In this document: in pieces, positions 58,622 through 64,000 of the stretch
How positions within the stretch are numbered: the first letter of the stretch is position 1
How the letters are laid out: the number at the start of each line of letters is the position of its first letter
DNA from: Pseudalkalibacillus hwajinpoensis
GTDB taxonomy: Bacteria; Bacillota; Bacilli; Bacillales; Guptibacillaceae
Reading direction: 5' to 3'
Length of the DNA stretch: 64,000 nt
Assembly (NCBI RefSeq): GCF_015234585.1
Contig: NZ_JADFCM010000006.1
Span: forward strand, 1 to 64,000
Program-made: the position numbers and the translations under genes
The notes under the pieces: generated by a model
Told to the model about the DNA's origin: nothing
What the model saw: the letters and a program-made list of their open reading frames with translations, nothing else
The model's database searches: none

Positions 58622-58647
58622 AAAAAAGAGCTTTCAAGAAAGCTCTT
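58622..58647 (-). terminator. Terminator of the 40-aa gene
   Basis: 8-bp stem GAGCTTTC / GAAAGCTC, 2-base loop, T6 on the minus strand. Confidence 0.8.
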
Positions 58648-58656
58648 AACAAAACG

Positions 58657-58779
58657 TTACTTTTTATTTTGAAAGAAAAAGTCAATGAATGAGGATATTA
58701 CTTCGACAGATTGGAACCAGACGAGTGACACGGCGGTCATTGAGAAAAACCCAACCATCAAAATACGAAACAAATGCAT
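58657..58779 (-). CDS. 40-residue single-helix membrane protein
   Basis: Begins MHLFRILMVGFFSMTAVSLVWF, ends SSFIDFFFQNKK. One helix about 3-22 and an amphipathic second part. GAGGAGG 8 bases before ATG 58779, terminator directly after the stop. Unrecognised; a further tiny membrane gene of this window. Confidence 0.65.
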   Translation of the reverse strand: MHLFRILMVGFFSMTAVSLVWFQSVEVISSFIDFFFQNKK

Positions 58780-58870
58780 GTTTCATTCCTCCTCTTTAAC
58801 TCTCGATATTTGGTTTGATTTATTTATATCACAAAAATCAAAAAATTCAAATCAATTAATTTCACATTTG

Positions 58871-59176
58871 CTAAATAAAATAGGCATACGTACTGAGCAC
58901 TGCAACAGCAAACATAACAACAACAATTAAATTCGCCCCAAGGTATGCTGCAACGATTGCTGCCACTGCCCCAATAACACCAAACATCATATCATCATTG
59001 ATTGTTAAAATACCCGGAAAGATGAGCGCACCCAAAATCGCGAAGGGAACGTTCTTTAGTACATTTTGAATAACAGGCGGTATTTTATCAGAATTAAAAA
59101 ATACGAGTGGAATCATTCTTGGAATATAAGTGACAACTGCAAGTCCGACAATAAGCCAGATCATAGAATTACTCAT
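58871..59176 (-). CDS. azlD: AzlD, branched-chain amino acid exporter small subunit
   Basis: 101 residues, three to four helices: MIWLIVGLAVVTYIPRMIPLVFF opening and GVIGAVAAIVAAYLGANLIVVVMFAV typical of AzlD. Pairs with AzlC, overlapping its stop by 8 bases. Exports leucine-like amino acids or analogues such as 4-azaleucine by family. Confidence 0.92.
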   Translation of the reverse strand: MSNSMIWLIVGLAVVTYIPRMIPLVFFNSDKIPPVIQNVLKNVPFAILGALIFPGILTINDDMMFGVIGAVAAIVAAYLGANLIVVVMFAVAVLSTYAYFI

Positions 59177-59873
59177 TCGTTCCCCTCCCTATAAACCATT
59201 CAACAATTATGGAAGAAAGCAGAGTGGCAATCACGATAGCCCAACCTGTTGGAAACTGAGCCAACGTAAGAATGCTATTAAATATTGCAGCTAACCCTGC
59301 AAGAAAAAGCACCTTCCGACTTTTTTTAGCAGACGGAATAAGTAACCCTACAAACATGGCATAAAGCGCAACACTCATACCCTGCTGAATCACTTCAGGT
59401 AGAGTTGCCCCAGCAATGTATCCTCCCCCTGTAAAGATGACCCAACTCGAGTAGGAAATCAGACATAATCCAAACATATAACCTGTCGTGAGAGCACCTT
59501 TTTTTGTTGCGGAAACGGTAAACGTTTCATCAGTAATTCCAAAGGCGTAAACGGCTTTTTTCCATGGAGTATCTGCCTCTACTTTTTCATTTATAGAGGC
59601 ACTCATCAATAGGTGGCGAATATTAACAATAAAGATTGTAAAAATAATTTCAAAGGCACCTGTCCCAATGGCAATTAAGCTAAGCGTAATGTATTGAGCA
59701 GCACCTGCAAAGACGAGAATACTCATAAGGACCGCTTCATAAAGCGTTAGTCCTGTTGTTCTTGCAAGTAAGCCAAATGTGAGAGCAACCGGCATATATC
59801 CGACAGCTATGCTTACACCTGCTTTTAATCCATCTACAAAATCAGAATCACTCTTTGTTACGATAGCCTCCAC
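59169..59873 (-). CDS. azlC: AzlC, branched-chain amino acid exporter large subunit
   Basis: 234 residues, LIV-E family. About eight helices with GLKAGVSIAVGYMPVALTFGLLA, FAGAAQYITLSLIAIGTG and the typical ITDETFTVSATK block. GAGGGAT upstream of ATG. Divergent from an XRE-cupin regulator; a consensus-type promoter lies between and carries repeated AT-rich half-sites. Confidence 0.93.
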   Translation of the reverse strand: MEAIVTKSDSDFVDGLKAGVSIAVGYMPVALTFGLLARTTGLTLYEAVLMSILVFAGAAQYITLSLIAIGTGAFEIIFTIFIVNIRHLLMSASINEKVEADTPWKKAVYAFGITDETFTVSATKKGALTTGYMFGLCLISYSSWVIFTGGGYIAGATLPEVIQQGMSVALYAMFVGLLIPSAKKSRKVLFLAGLAAIFNSILTLAQFPTGWAIVIATLLSSIIVEWFIGRGTNE

Positions 59874-59898
59874 TTTATCCCTCCTATTGCCCTAAACT

Positions 59899-59945
59899 GT
59901 TCAATATATTAAACTTATTGTATGTTATATTAAACAACTTTTCAA
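59899..59945 (-). promoter_or_regulatory. azlC promoter with candidate repressor half-sites
   Basis: Minus strand TTGAAA (59945-59940), 17-base spacer, TACAAT (59922-59917). The half-sites TTCAATAT and ATATTAAAC each occur twice, on both flanks (59900-59914 and 59928-59948), a plausible operator for the divergent regulator. Confidence 0.6.
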
Positions 59946-59986
59946 TATAAAGGATAAATATGTAACAGCTAAAAGAGGAGTATTCA

Positions 59987-60556
59987 ATGGAAAACCAATC
60001 CCTAACAAAACAAATTGGCGAAAAACTAAAAAAGCTTCGTCTTGAAAATAAGTTAAGTCTCGATCAACTATCCGCTCGATGCTCAGTAAGCAAGCCAATG
60101 CTTGCTCAAATTGAACGAGGTGCTTCAAACCCAACCGTTAATACACTATGGAAAATTGCAAATGGACTTGGCGTGTCTTTCACGGCATTCATCGATGAAG
60201 AACAGCCTGTTATCAAGAAAGTCAATCGATCTGAAATCGAACCATTAATTGAAGAAAGCGGAAAAATGAAGGTGGTCCCGCTCTTTCCGATGGAACCAGG
60301 AAAATCGTTTGAAACGTTTTATATTGAACTTGAACCAGGATGTGACTATCATTCTAATCCACATCCTGATGGTGTTGAAGAATATTTATTTATTGAAGAA
60401 GGCAGTATGACCCTTGAGGTCGATACGCAGTCATACATCATTTCTAATGGAGAAAGTTTAAGATTCACTGCAAATTATCCACATTATTATCGAAATCCTT
60501 ACAGTGAATCATGTAAAGCTATGATGATCATTCACTATCCGAGTTCTATACGTTAA
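59987..60556 (+). CDS. XRE-family regulator with cupin domain (azl regulator)
   Basis: 189 residues. HTH 10-65: IGEKLKKLRLENKLSLDQLSARCSVSKPMLAQIERGASNPTVNTLWKIANGLG; cupin domain about 110-185 with HPDGVEEYLFIEEGSMTLEV and YYRNPYSESCKAMMIIHYP. Divergent from azlCD, so probably represses the exporter and senses a small ligand in the cupin. AGAGGAG upstream of ATG. Confidence 0.88.
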   Translation: MENQSLTKQIGEKLKKLRLENKLSLDQLSARCSVSKPMLAQIERGASNPTVNTLWKIANGLGVSFTAFIDEEQPVIKKVNRSEIEPLIEESGKMKVVPLFPMEPGKSFETFYIELEPGCDYHSNPHPDGVEEYLFIEEGSMTLEVDTQSYIISNGESLRFTANYPHYYRNPYSESCKAMMIIHYPSSIR

Positions 60557-60625
60557 GACAGAGAGTTATACGGAAGATATAGTTCTCCCCATTTAATTCA
60601 GAAAGTTCTTTAGGAGGTCTTTGTG

Positions 60626-60775
60626 ATGAGGAAAGCTTTATTTATAGTGACTCTACTGATTGTAGTAGCTTCTTTCTTCATCAACCTTTTTATCGAAAAC
60701 AGTTCCCTACAAACAATCATCAACATGACCGGATTAGTTGCTATACTCTTGCTAGCTATTTTTACAAGGATATGA
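60626..60775 (+). CDS. 49-residue two-helix membrane protein
   Basis: Begins MRKALFIVTLLIVVASFFINLF and continues with a second helix MTGLVAILLLAIFTRI; a short loop ENSSLQ links them. GAGGAGGT upstream of ATG 60626. Follows the cupin regulator by 69 bases on the same strand and may be its operon partner. Terminator follows at 60812. Unrecognised. Confidence 0.6.
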   Translation: MRKALFIVTLLIVVASFFINLFIENSSLQTIINMTGLVAILLLAIFTRI

Positions 60776-60811
60776 ACTACTAGTATTAAAAAACATTGAA
60801 TTACCCCATGT

Positions 60812-60854
60812 AAAAGACCAGGCGAGCGAAAATATTCGCTCGCCTGGTCTTTTA
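60812..60854. terminator. Bidirectional terminator, 19-bp perfect stem
   Basis: AAAAGACCAGGCGAGCGAA and its exact complement around a 4-base loop; closes both the small gene and the E3 gene. Confidence 0.92.
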
Positions 60855-62252
60855 TCATCTAACTTTTGTTTTCACTACTGATTCAACAGTCATTTCAACC
60901 GCTTCTGTCCAGGCTTCACCATATCCTGGATGCGGGGAATAAGGATAGATAAAATCTTCGTCTCTTGCCCCCATCTCAAGAGCTAGCGTTGCTTTTTCGA
61001 TCAGTTCAACAGCACCAGCACCCACAGCATGAAATCCTAGAAGCACATGACTCTGTCGATCTCGAATGACTTTGATCCGACCTTCTGTATGGCCCATGAC
61101 TGTTGCATAACCATTTGCTTGCATAGAAGAACTTGCCGTCATAAACTCATACCCTGCTTCTTTCGCTTCTTTCTCCGTTAAACCTACAGATGCTACCGGA
61201 ATTTGAGTTTGGATGACTTGCGGAAGACAATCGAGCGTAAAAGCGGCTTTTATACCGCAGCAACGATCCGCCGCCGTCTTGGCCTGCTTAATTCCCTTCG
61301 CAGCAAGCGAGGGTCCCACAGTTACATCACCACAGGCATAGATCGTTGGTATTGACGTTTCACATCCCTCAGAAATGTGAATATATCCATCATCATGTAA
61401 GTCAATTCCCGCTTGATCCAATCCAAGCGAATCACTATTATGAATCCTTCCAATCGAATAGGCAATTATTTCTGTTTCTAATTCAACGTTTTCTCCGTTT
61501 TGGTTACGGAATATCAATCCAAGACCATCGTCCTTTACACTGCAATCAGATACTTCTCTGAACACCTGAACCTTTTGCTTTTTAAATTGCCTTTTGCATT
61601 CACGTTGAATGCTTTCATCCCATTCAGAAAGAATCGCTTCTTGGTCTGTCACAATCGTTACTTCTACACCTAGCGAGCGAAACGTACTCGCCGCCTCTAC
61701 CGTAAGATAATCTGCTCCAAAAATAACAAGTCGATTAGGCAGGGAGGATAATGTATAGAGCTGTTCTACAGGAAAAATGTTTTCTTTTCCGCTTGAAATG
61801 AAGGATGGGGTTTTTGGTCGACTCCCCGTTGCAATAATCGCATCGTTAAATGACCAAACTTCAAATTTCTCCCCTTGTTCTACACCAATTCGCTCAGAAG
61901 ATAAAAACGCTGCATGTCCTTTTACACAGTCGATGTTATTTGACTTAAAACGCATCTCAAGACCTTTTTCCATGGAATCGATCATGCGATTTTTCTCGCT
62001 ATGCCATTTTTCCATAGAAAACGATGAAGCTATCGTTACCCCTGGAGCCGTTTCCTTCATTTTTCTCGCTGAAGATGCCAGTAGTTTTGATGGTATACAT
62101 CCTCTATGCAGACATTCCCCACCTGATCGAGATCGATCTACCATAGTAACGTCTCTTCCATGCTTCGCAAGTCGAAGAGCGGCTTCATAACCAGCTGGCC
62201 CTGCGCCAATCACGACAACATCTTTTTCATGAATGATCTCACCTACAACCAT
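60855..62252 (-). CDS. Dihydrolipoamide dehydrogenase (E3)
   Basis: Reoxidises lipoyl groups of the complex with NAD+. 465 residues. FAD motif VVVIGAGPAGYEAA, redox disulfide GGECLHRGCIPSK, C-terminal base region ending in HPHPGYGEAWTEA. In the NAD-binding glycine loop the usual GxGxxG is reduced (VIFGADYLTVEAA lacks the last Gly), unusual for this family. Start overlaps the E2 stop (62252). Final gene of an E1a-E1b-E2-E3 operon. Confidence 0.88.
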   Translation of the reverse strand: MVVGEIIHEKDVVVIGAGPAGYEAALRLAKHGRDVTMVDRSRSGGECLHRGCIPSKLLASSARKMKETAPGVTIASSFSMEKWHSEKNRMIDSMEKGLEMRFKSNNIDCVKGHAAFLSSERIGVEQGEKFEVWSFNDAIIATGSRPKTPSFISSGKENIFPVEQLYTLSSLPNRLVIFGADYLTVEAASTFRSLGVEVTIVTDQEAILSEWDESIQRECKRQFKKQKVQVFREVSDCSVKDDGLGLIFRNQNGENVELETEIIAYSIGRIHNSDSLGLDQAGIDLHDDGYIHISEGCETSIPTIYACGDVTVGPSLAAKGIKQAKTAADRCCGIKAAFTLDCLPQVIQTQIPVASVGLTEKEAKEAGYEFMTASSSMQANGYATVMGHTEGRIKVIRDRQSHVLLGFHAVGAGAVELIEKATLALEMGARDEDFIYPYSPHPGYGEAWTEAVEMTVESVVKTKVR

Positions 62253-63403
62253 TAGACAAGCTCCGTTATAAATAGAGAAGGTTGTTCGATCAATTCAATA
62301 AAGCGATTCGTAAAGCGCATAGATGTCCCTCCATCTGCGATACGATGATCAAACGTCATTGATATCGACATTATTGAGCGAATAATAATTTCGTCTTTTT
62401 CCGTAACAACTGGCATTTTTTTTGTTTTATGGAAAGCAAGTAAAGCCGCTTCTGGATAATTAATAATCGGCGTAGCCCCAGTGCTACCAAGCGGTCCTGC
62501 GTTACTAATCGTAAATGTACCAGATGAAAGGTCTTTGCTTTTGAGCTGATTACTCATAGCGGATTGATGAAGGTTTTTCATCTTAGTGTGAATGCCTTTA
62601 ATTGAAAGTTTGTCACAGTCGTGAATAACAGGCACAATGAGCCCTTCCTCCGTATTCGTTGCTAAACCAATATGGATATTAGGGTTTAAATAAATGAGAC
62701 CTTCCTCTTCTTTTAATTCCGAATTGAAAATGGGAAACTCCTTAAGTGCAAGGCATACTGCTTTAATATAAAAGGCAGCAACAGAAATAGATACCCCACT
62801 TTTTTCTTGAAGTGTCTTTTTCATCTCTAATACATTCGTCACATCTACTTCGTCAAAATGTGTAACATGAGGAATTGTGAGAGTAGATTTTTTCATTTTT
62901 GCTGCGATTTGTTTCCGTCTCGCTGAAAATGGAATGGTATCAGTTTGTAATAGATTCGTTTCGTTTGCTTTTTCTTGCTCTTGAAGCTCTCGAGGACTTT
63001 GTAATGTGGCAATATGTCTTAAAACATCTTCGTCTGTAATGCGTCCCCCTGGCCCGGTACCTGTTACCCTCTCGATATCAACGTCATTTTCTCGCGCTAT
63101 TTTCCTCGTGAATGGGGCAGCTAAAATTCGTTTCGTTCGGTTTGGAATAAGTGTTTGCTCCACGTGTTGAGAGATTGGAGAGATGGTTAATAACGTACCG
63201 CCCACTTCAACCACTTCACCTGCCGCTACATGAATTCTTTCTACTTTCCCCGCCAGCGGAGATGGAAGCTCAGCGGTTACTTTATCAGTCTGCACTTCGA
63301 CCAACGGCTGATCAATGATGACTTGATCACCTGGTTTAACAAGCAGCTGTACAATTTCACCTTCTGACATCCCTTCTCCAATGTCATGCAATTTCACGTC
63401 CAT
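62252..63403 (-). CDS. Dihydrolipoyl acyltransferase (E2) of a 2-oxoacid dehydrogenase
   Basis: 383 residues. Lipoyl domain 1-75 with lipoyl-Lys in VEVQTDKVTAELPS, E3-binding domain about 95-130 (APFTRKIARENDVDIERVTGTGPGGRITDED), linker, catalytic CAT domain 155-383 with active-site DHRIADGG near 350. The VEVQTDKVTAELPS lipoyl context and DVEL-like start fit branched-chain 2-oxoacid dehydrogenase E2; acetoin-type complexes share the gene order E1-E2-E3. Substrate not settled. Confidence 0.87.
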   Translation of the reverse strand: MDVKLHDIGEGMSEGEIVQLLVKPGDQVIIDQPLVEVQTDKVTAELPSPLAGKVERIHVAAGEVVEVGGTLLTISPISQHVEQTLIPNRTKRILAAPFTRKIARENDVDIERVTGTGPGGRITDEDVLRHIATLQSPRELQEQEKANETNLLQTDTIPFSARRKQIAAKMKKSTLTIPHVTHFDEVDVTNVLEMKKTLQEKSGVSISVAAFYIKAVCLALKEFPIFNSELKEEEGLIYLNPNIHIGLATNTEEGLIVPVIHDCDKLSIKGIHTKMKNLHQSAMSNQLKSKDLSSGTFTISNAGPLGSTGATPIINYPEAALLAFHKTKKMPVVTEKDEIIIRSIMSISMTFDHRIADGGTSMRFTNRFIELIEQPSLFITELV

Positions 63404-63417
63404 ATACGATCCCTCCT

Positions 63418-64000
63418 TTAGAAACGAACTGTTTCTTCAATCGCCTGCAGAACTTTACTAGCATCAGGTAGATAATCATCTTCAAGCGTAAATAACGGCA
63501 CTGGCGCATCGTAGCCCGTTACTTTTTTTATCGGTGACTTCATATAGAGAAACGAAGTATCGTTAATGATTGAGATAACTTCACTTCCTACTCCTCCAGA
63601 CGAGACAGCTTCATGAATGATAACCGCTCTCCCAGTCTTTTGGACTGATTCAGAGATCAATTCTTTATCAAGAGGATAGAGACACCTGAGGTCAATTACA
63701 TCACATTCAATTCCATTGGAAGCTGCTTTTTCAGCAGCTTCCTCAGCCACTTTCATCATAGCTCCCCAAGCAAAAAGAGAAACATCACTACCATTACGCC
63801 GTCTGTACCCTTTGCCTAGTGGTATCGTATAACTTCCCGTTGGTACATCACCTTTGCCTGTGCGATACATCCTCATAGGCTCAAGAAACAAGACTGGATC
63901 AGGATCTTTTATACTGCTAATAAGGAGTCCTTTTGCGTCATGTGGCGTTGATGGCACGACAACCTTCAACCCTGGTATGTGAGCAAATAGCGCTTCTGTA
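63418..64000 (-). CDS. 2-oxoacid dehydrogenase E1 beta subunit (5' end outside window)
   Basis: About 194 C-terminal residues of the beta subunit visible; the frame stays open to 64000, and the ORF start TTG at 63969 is internal, since TEALFAHIPG just upstream is normal E1-beta. Transketolase central/C-terminal part with LKVVVPSTPHDAKGLLISSIKDPDPVLFLEPMRMYRTGKG and the C domain DVIDLRCLYPLDKELISESV, EAVSSGGVGSEV. 14 bases ahead of E2. The alpha subunit lies beyond the window. Confidence 0.9.
   Translation of the reverse strand, partial: TEALFAHIPGLKVVVPSTPHDAKGLLISSIKDPDPVLFLEPMRMYRTGKGDVPTGSYTIPLGKGYRRRNGSDVSLFAWGAMMKVAEEAAEKAASNGIECDVIDLRCLYPLDKELISESVQKTGRAVIIHEAVSSGGVGSEVISIINDTSFLYMKSPIKKVTGYDAPVPLFTLEDDYLPDASKVLQAIEETVRF

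Noticed and set aside
1..64000. tRNA, rRNA, insertion sequences or prophage genes
   Set aside because: No cloverleaf with CCA-type ends, no transposase, integrase or phage structural gene seen on either strand.

Overview
The window is about 64 kb of a low-to-mid GC chromosome from an endospore-forming member of the Bacillaceae. Markers for this are two GerA-type germinant receptor operons, a spore transglutaminase (Tgl), a CwlC-like amidase, SigX/RsiX, SigB-type promoters, CtsR-controlled clpE, a GsiB-type stress protein, CtaG/Sco and a T-box leader. Gene content and synteny (yhcY-yhcZ-azr, yteA, ytxG-like) resemble Bacillus and its alkaliphilic or marine relatives. The species cannot be fixed from sequence alone. 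No tRNA, rRNA, CRISPR array, prophage or intact insertion sequence was seen; this looks like ordinary core and near-core chromosome.

Layout. 1-4 kb: a partial KtrD-like potassium channel subunit, then divergently a YhcY/YhcZ two-component pair and an azoreductase. 4-7.8 kb: an intact GerABC-type receptor operon on the minus strand. 7.8-12.2 kb: a Thermus-type isocitrate dehydrogenase with an NAD-type signature, Sco, two ArsR-family regulators, a Nudix hydrolase and three tandem tiny membrane-protein genes. 12.3-13.7 kb: ctaG followed by three tandem hairpin repeats of about 120 bp. 14-17.3 kb: yteA-like gene and a second-type arginyl-tRNA synthetase behind a T-box leader. 17.5-21.3 kb: a second ger operon whose A gene carries one in-frame stop. 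22-24 kb: spore-type amidase and an ECF sigma/anti-sigma pair. 24-32 kb: two lone ABC permeases, a hypothetical gene plus tgl, acetyltransferase, MFS transporter, and sigX/rsiX. 32-37 kb: small membrane genes, CoA-type Nudix hydrolase, a BsuPI lipoprotein behind a SigX-type promoter, a DUF1836 protein, a VQGAMQG-repeat protein, a zinc-less MDR oxidoreductase and a Dabb protein.

37.2-40.5 kb holds the most interesting unit: an ATP-grasp ligase followed by a 656-residue protein of unknown family with a papain-like Cys/His/Asn arrangement. 40.8-51 kb: clpE with stacked CtsR boxes, mnmH, and a cluster of small stress genes (115-aa protein, DUF2188, GsiB-like, YtxG-like), four of which have good SigB-type promoters; also macro-domain, GNAT, AIM24 and cardiolipin synthase genes. 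51-60.8 kb: assorted housekeeping genes including a TlpA/ResA thioredoxin, M48 protease, HAD phosphatase and AzlCD exporter with its divergent cupin regulator. 60.8-64 kb: E3, E2 and partial E1-beta of a 2-oxoacid dehydrogenase complex, running off the window end.

Most transcription units end in clear intrinsic terminators, many shared by convergent genes, so operon limits are well defined. Several start codons were moved inward from the longest ORF because a promoter or ribosome site lies inside the longer version.
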